This document shows positions 47,297-56,037 of a stretch of 64,000 nucleotides of DNA, piece by piece; the first letter of the stretch is position 1; every line of letters begins with the position of its first letter. The notes under the pieces are model-generated. The model saw only the letters and a list, made by a program, of their open reading frames with translations. It was not told where the DNA came from and searched no databases. Position numbers and translations under genes: made by a program. The stretch comes from Candidimonas humi (GTDB lineage Bacteria; Pseudomonadota; Gammaproteobacteria; Burkholderiales; Burkholderiaceae_B), in NCBI RefSeq assembly GCF_019166065.1, contig NZ_JAHTBN010000002.1:186001-250000 (forward strand), read 5' to 3'.

Positions 47297-48466
47297 CTAC
47301 ATCTTGCACAGCGCAGCATAGCTGTCGCCGTGGTCCTTGACGATGGTGCCGATGTCTTTGTAGATCAGCTTGCCGCTGCTGTCGGCCTCGACGCGCAACA
47401 GGTACCAGTTCAGGATCGGATACTGGTTAGAGCCGAACTTGAACGAGCCGCGCACGCTGGCGAAATCCGCCTTGCGCAGCGCCGCGCGGAAGGCATCCGG
47501 CTTGCCCTTGACGTCGCCACCCACCGCCTTGAGGGCGGTGCCTATCAGCACGGCGGTATCGTAGGCCTGGGCCGCGTAGACCGTGGGCACGCGCTTGTAT
47601 TCCTTCTGGAAGTCGGCCATGAATTTCTTGTTGGCCGCATTGTCGAAGTCGGCGCTCCAGGGCGAGCTCAGGTAATAGCCTTCGCCGGCCTTGCCGGCCG
47701 CCGCCAGCATGCGGTCGTCCATGGAATAGATCGGGGTGACCATCTTGATGGATTTGTTCAGGCCCGAATTGGCGAACTGCTTGGCGAAATTGATGCCGGC
47801 GCCGCCGGGCATGAATTCGAAGATGCCGTCCGGTGCCAGGGAACGGATGCGCGCCAGTTCCACTGAGAAGTCGGTCTGGTCGAGCTTGGTGTAGATCTCG
47901 GCCGCGATCTTGCCCTTGTAGGCGCGCTTGAAGCCCGTGAGTGCGTCGCGTCCCGCCTGGTAGTTCGGCGCCATGATGACGACCTTCTTGACGCCCAGTT
48001 CGTTGGCGGCCATGCCCGCGGTGTCGCTGAACGAGTCGTTCTGCATGGCCACGCTGAAGAAGTTCTTGTTGCAAGCCTTGCCCGCGAAATTGGACGGGCC
48101 GGCATTCAGGCTGACATAAAAGGCATTGGCGCGCAGCACCGTGGGCACCACCGCCTCCAGCACGTTCGAGAAATTGATGCCGGTGAACAACTGCACGCCG
48201 CCGTGCAGCATTTTCTCGGCAATCTGCTTGCCGGTGCCGGGCTTCAGGCCGTCGTCCTCCACATCGAGCTGGACCGGCACGCCGCCCAGCTTGCCGCCCT
48301 CTTCCTTGATGGCCAGATTGAAGGCATCGCGCTGATCTTCGCCGATGTAGCCGGCAGGAGTGGAGAGCGTGCCGATGAATCCGATCTTGACCGGTTCCTG
48401 TGCGTGGCCGAAAGCGGTGACGGCCGTAAGGGCCAGGCCCAGCCCGAGTTGCCTGATGTGTTTCAT
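47297..48466 (-). CDS. Periplasmic substrate-binding protein of the ABC importer
   Basis: 389-residue type I periplasmic binding protein (receptor ligand-binding fold, Peripla_BP_6). Signal peptide about 1-22 (ending FGHAQ), mature start EPVKIGFIGTLSTPAG. Family features include GGVQLFTGINFSNVLEA near 88 and YAAQAYDTAVL near 318. It is the first gene of the five-gene importer operon. Related systems next to aromatic degradation genes bind aromatic acids; the ligand here is inferred, not shown. Confidence 0.9.
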   Translation of the reverse strand: MKHIRQLGLGLALTAVTAFGHAQEPVKIGFIGTLSTPAGYIGEDQRDAFNLAIKEEGGKLGGVPVQLDVEDDGLKPGTGKQIAEKMLHGGVQLFTGINFSNVLEAVVPTVLRANAFYVSLNAGPSNFAGKACNKNFFSVAMQNDSFSDTAGMAANELGVKKVVIMAPNYQAGRDALTGFKRAYKGKIAAEIYTKLDQTDFSVELARIRSLAPDGIFEFMPGGAGINFAKQFANSGLNKSIKMVTPIYSMDDRMLAAAGKAGEGYYLSSPWSADFDNAANKKFMADFQKEYKRVPTVYAAQAYDTAVLIGTALKAVGGDVKGKPDAFRAALRKADFASVRGSFKFGSNQYPILNWYLLRVEADSSGKLIYKDIGTIVKDHGDSYAALCKM

Positions 48467-48606
48467 TTGTGGATCTCCGTGGTCGTCCTGCTTGGATGTA
48501 TATGTTATGTGCGCGATACGGCCCTGCGGCCCGGGCGACTTCCCGAGCGCTTGCGCGACGCCGCGCCAGCCGCGGGGTATGTGCGCATGCGCGTATGCGA
48601 GCCTCT

Positions 48607-48634
48607 ATTCTATTGAATTTTCGATAATATACAA
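48607..48634 (-). promoter_or_regulatory. candidate promoter of the ABC importer with embedded shared motif
   Basis: On the minus strand TTGTAT (48634-48629) and TAGAAT (48612-48607) are 16 nt apart, in an A+T-rich island about 140 nt upstream of the binding-protein start. The spacer contains ATTATCGAAAAT (48628-48617), identical over 12 bases to the element before gentisate dioxygenase copy 1. Confidence 0.55.
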
Positions 48635-48702
48635 ATTTTATAAAATAATGCCATCCTGGGCCTTACACGCCGCCGCCCTGCAGGCCCCCTGCCGGGGCCG
48701 CC

Positions 48703-49899
48703 TCAGGCATCGGCCAGGCAGTTCTCGCGGCGCCAGCCGTACAGCCATTCCAGTGCGGTGTAGAAATGCTGCTGCGGCTTGCCCTTCCAGAGCTGGTTGC
48801 GGACCAGGCGCTCGACGCCCTGGGCGTGATAGATGCGCCCCATTTCCCGGGTCGACCAGACTACGCGCGCCGTGCGCGGTATGCGTACCGATTCGTACAG
48901 GCGGAACGCCGCGGCGAAATCGCCGCCGCAGCGCGCCACGGCCTCGCCCAGCGTCACCGCGTCTTCCAGCGCCATGCAGGCGCCTTGCGCCATGTACTGG
49001 GTCATGGGATGGGCCGCATCGCCCAGCAGCGTGGCACGGCCTTCGCCCCAGGATTCGACGGGCTCGCGGTCGGCGGTGGCCCAGCGCCTCCAGGAAGTGG
49101 GGCGATCCAGCATCTGGCGCGGGCGCGGATGGATGCCGGCGAAATACGACAGCACTTCTTCCTTGCTGCCGTCGCGCACGCCCCATTCTTCCTGCTCGCG
49201 GCTGTGGAAGGTGACCACCAGGTTGTATTGCTGGCCGCCGCGCAGCGGGTAATGCACCAGGTGGCAGCGCGGGCCGGCCCACAGCATGGGCGCATTGACG
49301 CGCAGGTCCTCGGGCATATTGGCGCGCTCCACGACCGCGCGATAGACCACATGGCCGGTCACGCGGTGCGTGCCGCCTATGGTTTGCTCGCGCACCACAG
49401 ACTTGACGCCATCGCAGCCGATCACCGCGTCGGCCTTGTAGACATTGCCGGCGGTGTCCACCACATCGACGCCTTTGTCGCCGATATGCACGTCCTGCAC
49501 GTGAGTGGAAGTGCGGAACTGGATCAGCGGATTCTCTTGCACCGCCTCGAGTATGGACAAATGGATGTCGGCGCGATGTATCACCGCGTAGGGGCCGCCG
49601 AAGCAGCGGCGAAACGCCTCGCCGGTCTCGATGCGCACGACTTCCTGGGCATCGATGGCATCCATCATGATGATGTGGTCGGTGAAGACCGCGCGGCCGC
49701 GCGCCACCTCGCCCACGCCCAGGGCGTCCAGCGCCGCGAAGGCGTTGGGGCCGAGCTGGATGCCCGCGCCGATCTCGCCGATATGCGCGGCCTGCTCCAG
49801 CAACTGGACTTCGATGCCTTGGCGCGTCAGCGCCAGCGCGGCCGCCAGGCCGCCTATGCCGCCGCCTACGATGACGGCTTTCTGTACGGTTTTTTTCAT
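48703..49899 (-). CDS. FAD-dependent 3-hydroxybenzoate 6-hydroxylase-like monooxygenase
   Basis: 398-residue class A flavoprotein aromatic hydroxylase. FAD-binding GGGIGG at 12-17, a second FAD motif GDAAHPM near 300 followed by QGACMALEDA. The sequence resembles 3-hydroxybenzoate 6-hydroxylases and salicylate hydroxylases, both of which feed rings to dioxygenases; the gentisate dioxygenase and maleylpyruvate isomerase in the same operon favour a gentisate-producing enzyme. The start is the ATG at 49899; a TTG at 49923 that overlaps the upstream stop is possible. Confidence 0.88.
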   Translation of the reverse strand: MKKTVQKAVIVGGGIGGLAAALALTRQGIEVQLLEQAAHIGEIGAGIQLGPNAFAALDALGVGEVARGRAVFTDHIIMMDAIDAQEVVRIETGEAFRRCFGGPYAVIHRADIHLSILEAVQENPLIQFRTSTHVQDVHIGDKGVDVVDTAGNVYKADAVIGCDGVKSVVREQTIGGTHRVTGHVVYRAVVERANMPEDLRVNAPMLWAGPRCHLVHYPLRGGQQYNLVVTFHSREQEEWGVRDGSKEEVLSYFAGIHPRPRQMLDRPTSWRRWATADREPVESWGEGRATLLGDAAHPMTQYMAQGACMALEDAVTLGEAVARCGGDFAAAFRLYESVRIPRTARVVWSTREMGRIYHAQGVERLVRNQLWKGKPQQHFYTALEWLYGWRRENCLADA

Positions 49900-49919
49900 G
49901 ATGTCTTCAATACCTGTAT

Positions 49920-51296
49920 TCAATCAGTCCGGCCGCCGGCGGCGGCCGGATCCTGGCCGAGAAACACGCCATTGCCGCGCAGCACGGCCTGCAGTTCCGC
50001 GGCCGGAATCGAGCGCATGCCCGCGCCGCGCTCGACGCTCATGGCGGCCAGCACACCGGCCGCCTCGCCCATGACGAAGCAGCTGCCGCTGACGCGCGCG
50101 GCCGACTGCCCTTCGTGGCTCATGGACGCGCAGCGCCCGGCCACCAGCACATTGTCCACGCCGGATTCGCGGCACGGCACGATCATGCGCAGCGGCAACT
50201 GGTTGTAGCCGCGCGACTCGGGTATGGGCGGCCACATCCAGTGCACATCGCCGGCCACGTGCAGTTCCAGCGGCCAGCCGTTGACGCCGATGCTGTCGTC
50301 GAAATCGGCGCAGTTCAGGACGTCGTCCTTGGTCAGGCAATATTCGCCGCGGATACGGCGCGTCTCGCGGATGCCGAGCTGCGGGGCGATGTCCAGCACA
50401 TAGGCGTTCTCGAAGCCCGGCACCTTGGCGCGCAGAAAGCGCAGGTAGTCGACCACCTGCTTGCGCCCCTCGAGCTCGGCCGCGGCCAGCGAGCCGGCAT
50501 CGGTGCCGTCGGCGGCGCTGCCGTCCGCCTGGGTGAGCTGCGTCACGTTGACGCGCCATTCGTAGGCGTGCTTTTGCGGGCGCACAATGGCGCCGCGCCG
50601 CGGAAAATGGAATTCGCCGGCGGCCTCGGCCGCGTCCATCAGTTCGGGGATGCGCTTCCAGGCCTCGCCCGCCCGCTCGGCATCGACATTGCCCACCTTG
50701 AACATCAGCGTGGGATAAAGCATCTGCCCGTGTCCCGTGCCCTTTTCGTAGGGAATGCCGGCCCAGTTGGCAAGATCGGCGTCGCCCGAGCAATCGATGT
50801 AGCGGCTGGCACGCACGGCGACACGCCCCGACTTGGTCTCCAGGAACAAGGCCTGCACCGCACCCTGGCCGTCCATGGCCGCTCCCGCGGCCAGGGCGTG
50901 GAACAGGACATGGGCGCCGCTGTCGCGCACCAGTTCGTCGGCCGCGCACTTGAAGGCGGCGATGTCGTAAGCTTGCGCGTGGATCTTGCCGAAGATCAGG
51001 TGCGGATCATTCAGGCCGTCGAGCCGGCGCATGCGATCCAGCAATTCGTCGGTGGTGCCGTGCACCACCTGCCGGATCTCGCCATGGACGTTGGCATGCA
51101 GCCCGCAGAAATTGGACACGCCGGCCGCGCTGCCCATGCCGCCCAGGAAACCGTAGCGCTCTATCAAGAGTACGCGCGCGCCCTGCCTGGCAGCGGTCGC
51201 CGCCGCCAGGATGCCGGCGGGGCCTCCACCCAGTACCGCGACGTCGTACTCGCCGTAAACGGGCACGCGCCTGGCCGGCTCTTGTACATATTCCAT
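49920..51296 (-). CDS. FAD-dependent oxidoreductase (FAD_oxidored family)
   Basis: 458 residues, beginning with a Rossmann FAD-binding site GGGPAG at 23-28 and ending with a second FAD motif VLVAGRCASMSHEGQSAARV near 404. The family includes FAD oxidoreductases of unknown substrate related to fumarate reductase/succinate dehydrogenase flavoproteins. IDCSGDADLANWAGIPYE near 160 is a family hallmark. It lies in the second gentisate operon just before the hydroxylase gene. Its reaction in the pathway is unknown; no signal peptide is visible. Confidence 0.82.
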   Translation of the reverse strand: MEYVQEPARRVPVYGEYDVAVLGGGPAGILAAATAARQGARVLLIERYGFLGGMGSAAGVSNFCGLHANVHGEIRQVVHGTTDELLDRMRRLDGLNDPHLIFGKIHAQAYDIAAFKCAADELVRDSGAHVLFHALAAGAAMDGQGAVQALFLETKSGRVAVRASRYIDCSGDADLANWAGIPYEKGTGHGQMLYPTLMFKVGNVDAERAGEAWKRIPELMDAAEAAGEFHFPRRGAIVRPQKHAYEWRVNVTQLTQADGSAADGTDAGSLAAAELEGRKQVVDYLRFLRAKVPGFENAYVLDIAPQLGIRETRRIRGEYCLTKDDVLNCADFDDSIGVNGWPLELHVAGDVHWMWPPIPESRGYNQLPLRMIVPCRESGVDNVLVAGRCASMSHEGQSAARVSGSCFVMGEAAGVLAAMSVERGAGMRSIPAAELQAVLRGNGVFLGQDPAAAGGRTD

Positions 51297-51464
51297 TCAG
51301 AACTCCTCGTTTGCCGTGGCCGCCCGTGCATCGCAACCCTTGCAGGCCGGCCATCCGCCGCGGCCGGAAACCGGGCCCGGCGCGCCTGGCGCGGCGCAAA
51401 CGCCCGCGCGGCGACCGCCAGAACCTGCTCATGCCGCAATGGCCGGCGCGTGCCGGCCGCGGCC

Positions 51465-52457
51465 TCAATCCATCTTGATGTGCAATTGCTGGATCAGCGG
51501 CTTCCAGCGTGCCAGCTCGTCATCCATGTACTTGCCGAATTCGGCCGGCGTGCTGCCCACGGGGTCCATGTACAGCGCCCTGAGCCTCTTGTCGACTTGC
51601 GGATCGTGCAGGGCCTGGATCAGCGCATCCGACAATTTCTTCTGCACCTCGGCCGGCACCCCTGCGGGCGCCACGAAGCCCACCCAGGCCGAACCCACGA
51701 TGCCCTGCACGCCGACCTCGGCCATCGTCGGAATATCCGGCAGGGCGCCGGAACGCTTCTCGGACGTCACCGCCAGCGCGCGCAGCCTGCCGTCCTTGAC
51801 CATGCCCATCACCGCAATCGGCGGCAGCGCGGCGAATTGCGCATCGCCGGACAGCAGCGCGTTCAAGGCCTTGGGCGAAGAGGTATAGGGCACGTGCGTG
51901 GCCTTGCCGCCGATTTTCTGCAGCAGCAGCTCGACCGCCAGTTGCGACACCGAGCCGGTGCCGGTCGACGAGAAATTCAGCTTGCCGGGATGGTCCTTGA
52001 TGTCCTTCATCAGGTCCTGGATAGTCTTGATGCCGGACTTGGCCGGCACCACCAGCACGTCGGGCTGGTCCACCGCCTGGGTAAGCGGCACCAGGTCTTT
52101 GCGCGGATCGTAAGGCAGGTGCGAATACAGCACCGTGTTGTTCACCATGGGCCCCGTGATGGATGCGCCGAAGGTATAGCCGTCGGGCTTGGCGTGTGCG
52201 ATGGTGGCCGTGCCCAGGTCGCCGCCCGCGCCCGGCTTGTTCTGCACCACGATGGCCTGCCCGAGAATCTTGCCGGTCTTCTCGGCGACGATGCGCGCCA
52301 TCAGGTCGGGGCTCGAGCCCGCGCCGAAAGGCACGACAAGCGTCAGCGAGTGCTCGGGCCAGGCGGCAGCCTGGCCGGCCGCCGGCAGCAGCGCCAGCGC
52401 CGACACCAGCAGCGCGCCGCGCACGGCGGCCTTCCATTTATCCATGGTCTTGATCAT
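51465..52457 (-). CDS. Bug-family substrate-binding protein in the gentisate operon (first)
   Basis: 330-residue periplasmic protein, signal peptide about 1-31 (ending GQAAA), mature start WPEHSLTLVVPFGAGSSPD. The start has AGGAG upstream and lies 20 nt inside the end of the chorismate-mutase-like gene, so the two are coupled. Expected to bind a carboxylate, perhaps the aromatic acid degraded by this operon. No TctAB genes nearby. Confidence 0.9.
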   Translation of the reverse strand: MIKTMDKWKAAVRGALLVSALALLPAAGQAAAWPEHSLTLVVPFGAGSSPDLMARIVAEKTGKILGQAIVVQNKPGAGGDLGTATIAHAKPDGYTFGASITGPMVNNTVLYSHLPYDPRKDLVPLTQAVDQPDVLVVPAKSGIKTIQDLMKDIKDHPGKLNFSSTGTGSVSQLAVELLLQKIGGKATHVPYTSSPKALNALLSGDAQFAALPPIAVMGMVKDGRLRALAVTSEKRSGALPDIPTMAEVGVQGIVGSAWVGFVAPAGVPAEVQKKLSDALIQALHDPQVDKRLRALYMDPVGSTPAEFGKYMDDELARWKPLIQQLHIKMD

Positions 52458-52860
52458 GTTTGTCTCCTGCGGGAATCATGTTGTCGAAATAGAGTTGCTC
52501 GTTCTGGATGAACGCGGCAACCATGGCCCGGTACGTGTGCCCGACCACCTGGTCGAGGTTTTCGAAACCTCGATTATGCTCGCGCGCCAGCGCCGCCGCC
52601 TTGGCATAGACCTCGGCCTGGCGTGCCGGCGCGCTGACCTGGAAGGCGTCGCGCTTGAAGCGCGCGGCGTCCTTCACATACATCGCGCGCTCGGCGATCA
52701 GGCGCACGATCTCGCGGTCGAGCCTGTCGATATTGCGCCGGACCTCGCCCAGCGAGGCGCACAGCGGGACATACGCGGGGTCGGTGAATTCGCGCAGCGC
52801 GGCGCCCTCGGTGGCGGGCTCCAGCGGCATTCCGGCGGCATTCCTGGTGTCGGAACTCAT
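52438..52860 (-). CDS. Chorismate mutase type II / isochorismate-pyruvate lyase (PchB)-like protein
   Basis: 140 residues. From about residue 36 the sequence follows the AroQ-fold helix pattern: RRNIDRLDREIVRLIAERA, then KDAARFKR, then SAPARQAEVYAKAAALA. Family members rearrange chorismate or split isochorismate to salicylate and pyruvate. The arginines and lysine typical of the active site (Arg near 37 and 54, Lys near 65) appear to be present. It is five nt from the isomerase stop and overlaps the next Bug gene. A biosynthetic-type enzyme in a catabolic operon is unexpected. Confidence 0.82.
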   Translation of the reverse strand: MSSDTRNAAGMPLEPATEGAALREFTDPAYVPLCASLGEVRRNIDRLDREIVRLIAERAMYVKDAARFKRDAFQVSAPARQAEVYAKAAALAREHNRGFENLDQVVGHTYRAMVAAFIQNEQLYFDNMIPAGDKHDQDHG

Positions 52861-52864
52861 GGTC

Positions 52865-53506
52865 TCAGGCCTTGAAATCGGGTTGCCGCGCGGGCGCCGC
52901 CTGCTGGAATGCCGGCAAGGTATTGCAATGCTCGTGCACGGCCCGCACACGCTCGTAGGCGCCGATATCGCAGCCCATGCGCAAGGCATTGGCCACTTGC
53001 GGCACCAGGCAGCAGTCGGCCACCGTCGGTTCGCCCCCCAGGCAGAAAGGCCCCGAGCCGGCCTGCGCCAGCAGCGCCTCGAGCGAGCGCAAGCCTTCGT
53101 CTATCCAATGCGCGTACCAGGCGTTTTTCTGTTCTTCGCTGACACCCAGCTTGCCGACCAGGTAGCGCAAGACCTTGAGGTTGTTCACCGGATGCATGTC
53201 GCAGCCGATCAGGTTGGCGATCTCGAGCGCACGCGCGCGCAGCCGCGGCTCTTGCGGAATCAGGCGCGGCTGCGGATGCCTGGCGTCGAGATAGTCGATG
53301 ATGGCCAGCGACTGGCTCAGGTTGAAGCCATCGTCGTCCACCAGCAGCGGCACACCCGCGCTCGGATTCTTGGCCACATAGCCGGCCTCGCGATGCTGTT
53401 GCTCGCGGATGTTCACCGGCAGGTAGTCGTAGGGCAGCTGCTTGAGCGCCAGCGCGATGCGCACGCGATAGGAAGTGGAACTGTTGAAGAAGCTGTAAAG
53501 CTGCAT
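52865..53506 (-). CDS. maiA: Zeta-class GST, probable maleylpyruvate isomerase
   Basis: 213 residues. Isomerises maleylpyruvate to fumarylpyruvate using glutathione (or maleylacetoacetate to fumarylacetoacetate in tyrosine breakdown). The zeta-class motif SSTSYRVR is at 9-16, with the thioredoxin-like half to about 80 (LSQSLAIIDYLD) and a helical C-terminal half. Placement with two gentisate dioxygenases and a 3-hydroxybenzoate 6-hydroxylase-like gene supports maleylpyruvate as substrate. It is the only isomerase in the window and may serve both gentisate modules. Confidence 0.9.
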   Translation of the reverse strand: MQLYSFFNSSTSYRVRIALALKQLPYDYLPVNIREQQHREAGYVAKNPSAGVPLLVDDDGFNLSQSLAIIDYLDARHPQPRLIPQEPRLRARALEIANLIGCDMHPVNNLKVLRYLVGKLGVSEEQKNAWYAHWIDEGLRSLEALLAQAGSGPFCLGGEPTVADCCLVPQVANALRMGCDIGAYERVRAVHEHCNTLPAFQQAAPARQPDFKA

Positions 53507-53543
53507 GTTCGGTTTCCGGATGAATGAATGAATCGATCGTCGA

Positions 53544-54509
53544 TCAGTTGGCGGTGATCCCGGCCTTCTTGATGACTTCGGCCCAGCGCTTGTCGTCCTT
53601 GGCGATCAGTTCGCCGAACTGCTCGGGGGTGGAAGGCGCGGGCACCATACCCTGGGATTCGAAGGCAACGGCGGTGGACGGGGCCGCCAGCACCTCGTTG
53701 ACTGCCTTGTTCAAGCTGGCAATGATGGGCTTGGGCGTGCCCTTGGGGGCAAGCACGCCATACCACATATCGACATTGGCGCCCTTCAGGCCCGCCTCTC
53801 CCAGCGTCGGGATGTCGGGCAATTGCGCTGCGCGCTTCGGGCTGCCCACCGCTACCGCCTTGAGCTTGCCCGCCTTGATCTGCGGCAGGGCCACATGGAT
53901 GGGCAGGAACATATAGTCGAGCCTGCCCCCCAGCATGTCCTGCACGGCGCCGGCGGTGCCTTTGTAGGGCACGTGCAGCATCTTGATTCCGGTCAGGCCG
54001 TCCAGCAGCGCCATGGCCAGGTGATGCGGCGTGCCCACGCCGGGAGAGCCGTAGGTCAGCTTGCCGGGCTGGGCCTTGGCAGCCGCCACCAGGCCCGCGA
54101 CATCATGCACGGGATTCTTGGGGCCGGTCACCAGCACCAGCGTGCCCCAGGAAGTCTGGCCGACCGGCTCGAAGGCCTGGACCGGATCGTAAGGCAGCTT
54201 GTACAGGCTGCGATTCATCACCAGCGTGCTTACCGTGACGAGAAACGTATAGCCGTCGGGCTTGGCCCGCGCCACTTTCTCGGTGCCGATGTTGCCGCTC
54301 GCCCCCGGGATGTTCTCTACCACCACCGACTGCCCCAGTCTCTTGGGCAAGGATGCGGACAACTGCCGGGCTATCAGATCGATTCCCGTGGCGGGCGTGA
54401 ACGGCACGATCAGCGTGATGGGCCTGTCGGGCCAGCTCGCGCCGAAACTCACGGAGCTGGCGGCGGCCAGCAGCATGGCCGCGAGGATACGTAGCACTAT
54501 GAACATCAT
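53544..54509 (-). CDS. Bug-family substrate-binding protein in the gentisate operon (second)
   Basis: 321-residue periplasmic protein with signal peptide (about 1-23, ending SFGAS) and mature start WPDRPITLIVPFTPATGID; the third-block glycines differ from the other Bugs (TPATG rather than AAGG). AGGAG precedes the ATG. It is the second Bug gene of one operon, between gentisate dioxygenase copy 2 and the isomerase. Two receptors suggest two related ligands. Confidence 0.9.
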   Translation of the reverse strand: MMFIVLRILAAMLLAAASSVSFGASWPDRPITLIVPFTPATGIDLIARQLSASLPKRLGQSVVVENIPGASGNIGTEKVARAKPDGYTFLVTVSTLVMNRSLYKLPYDPVQAFEPVGQTSWGTLVLVTGPKNPVHDVAGLVAAAKAQPGKLTYGSPGVGTPHHLAMALLDGLTGIKMLHVPYKGTAGAVQDMLGGRLDYMFLPIHVALPQIKAGKLKAVAVGSPKRAAQLPDIPTLGEAGLKGANVDMWYGVLAPKGTPKPIIASLNKAVNEVLAAPSTAVAFESQGMVPAPSTPEQFGELIAKDDKRWAEVIKKAGITAN

Positions 54510-54628
54510 GTCTCCTGGTTTTTATTGAATTGAACGAACACAGCGAACTACAGGGCCATCGACGGCGGCGTAAGCGCCCGCCGGCTTCGCGGCATGCCCC
54601 CGGCCGCCCGGGTCGAGCTGCCTGGCCC

Positions 54629-55681
54629 TCAGGCCATGCGCTCTTCGCGCAGCAGGCCGAGCGCGGCCTGGACGGGGCGATCGGAATAACTGAACAGCAC
54701 GGTGTCCTGCGCGGCGTTCAGGCGCACGGGCAGCCACGACGGCGCCACGAACACATCGTGCGGCGCGAAATCGAAACGTTCCGCGCCGATCTCGGCCGAG
54801 CCGCCGCCTTCGACCACCGCATAGACGGTGGCATCGGTGCTGCGATAGGCCTTGCCGCCGAAGCCCGCGGGCAGGAACTGCATGAAGGTCGCCATGGTCG
54901 GCATGGCGTAGCCGCCGGTGGCCGGATTGACATAGCGCAGCTTGACGCCGTCCCAGGCATCGAGCTCGCCGTGGCGGTACAGGCGGTCGAGCGCCTCGCG
55001 CGTGCGGTCGTAGGGATAGTTGAAGATCGGCGAAGTCTTGCTGCCCACCTCATGGCGCACCGGCACCATGTTGTAGCCGAAGCGCGCGAAGCTGTCGCCT
55101 TCGGGGCGCTCTACGGGCTGCACCGCCTCGGGATAGGTTTCGGCAAAGCCCGCGTCCATGAAGCGGATGAACGGGATGTCCAGGCCGTCCAGCCACACCA
55201 CCGGTTCGCCGCCCTCGGCGGCGCCGGCGTTGCCGTGGTCGTGCCAGGTCCAGGACGGTGTAATGATGAAGTCGCCCGGCCGCATCGTGGTGCGTTCGCC
55301 GTTCACCGCGGTATAGGCGCCCTGGCCTTCGACGATGAAGCGCAAGGCCGATTGCACATGGCGGTGGCTGGGGGCGATCTCGCCCGGCAGGATGAGCTGC
55401 AGGCCCGCGTACAGGCTCTGGGTGATGCTGGAACTGCCGCGCAGCGCCGGGTTTTCCAGCACCAGCACGCGCCGCACCGCTTCTTCGGCGCTGATCAGGC
55501 CGCCGGATTCCATGAGATCGGCGCGCAGCTCGGCGTACTTCCATATGGCCGGCACACAGGGCGTGCGGGGCTCTTTGGGCACCAGGTTGTGCAGCGACTC
55601 CCACAGAGGAGTCATGTTCTTGGTGTCGATGCGCCGGTAATAGGCATCGCGCTCGGCTTGGTTGCTCGCCACTTTGGCCAT
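54629..55681 (-). CDS. Gentisate 1,2-dioxygenase (copy 2)
   Basis: 350-residue bicupin dioxygenase. Metal ligands His106-x-His108 ([13 protein letters not shown]) and His147-x-His149 (TWHDHGN). I begin at the ATG at 55681 with GGAGAG upstream; a longer reading lacks support. It is first in the second gentisate operon, preceded by an A+T-rich control region. It differs from copy 1 in length and in the residue between the first His pair (Arg rather than Ala), so affinity for substituted gentisates or 1-hydroxy-2-naphthoate-type substrates is possible. Confidence 0.88.
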   Translation of the reverse strand: MAKVASNQAERDAYYRRIDTKNMTPLWESLHNLVPKEPRTPCVPAIWKYAELRADLMESGGLISAEEAVRRVLVLENPALRGSSSITQSLYAGLQLILPGEIAPSHRHVQSALRFIVEGQGAYTAVNGERTTMRPGDFIITPSWTWHDHGNAGAAEGGEPVVWLDGLDIPFIRFMDAGFAETYPEAVQPVERPEGDSFARFGYNMVPVRHEVGSKTSPIFNYPYDRTREALDRLYRHGELDAWDGVKLRYVNPATGGYAMPTMATFMQFLPAGFGGKAYRSTDATVYAVVEGGGSAEIGAERFDFAPHDVFVAPSWLPVRLNAAQDTVLFSYSDRPVQAALGLLREERMA

Positions 55682-56037
55682 GAAGTCTCTCCCGCGCGGC
55701 CTGGCGCATCGCGCCGGCGGCGTCTGAATTGCAAGCATGCTCGCCCGGCAGGGCGAGGCAAGAAAATCCGCGTCTCTTATTGTGTTGCCGAAGATATATG
55801 TTTAAAAATGAAATATTCTTATTATATATACGCTAAAAAATATACCTGGCGCATGGCGGCGCCATGCTGCCCGCGACACGGCACGCGGCGCCCGCTCAGG
55901 CGGGGATGGAATAGGGGTTAATCCTCAGCGCCCGAGGCCGCGGCGGACCGGCAGGCCGGAGCAGGGTTCCGGCGGCCGCCAGGTTTATCTCGTCCCCCGC
56001 TCGGGACGCCGCAGGGCTTGCACCGGCCCCGCCGCTA
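55682..56037. promoter_or_regulatory. control region upstream of the second gentisate operon
   Basis: 356 bp with a strongly A+T-rich core at about 55780-55850. On the minus strand TATAAT lies at 55826-55821 but no fitting -35 is seen, as in an activator-dependent promoter. The part near 56000 holds a CGTCCC/GGGACG hairpin (55991-56008) past the end of the ALDH gene. No gene. Confidence 0.5.

Noticed and set aside
50115-52511. 798-codon plus-strand open frame across the FAD oxidoreductase and Bug genes
   Set aside because: It spans two recognised minus-strand genes and their spacer and carries no motif; an antisense artefact of G+C bias.
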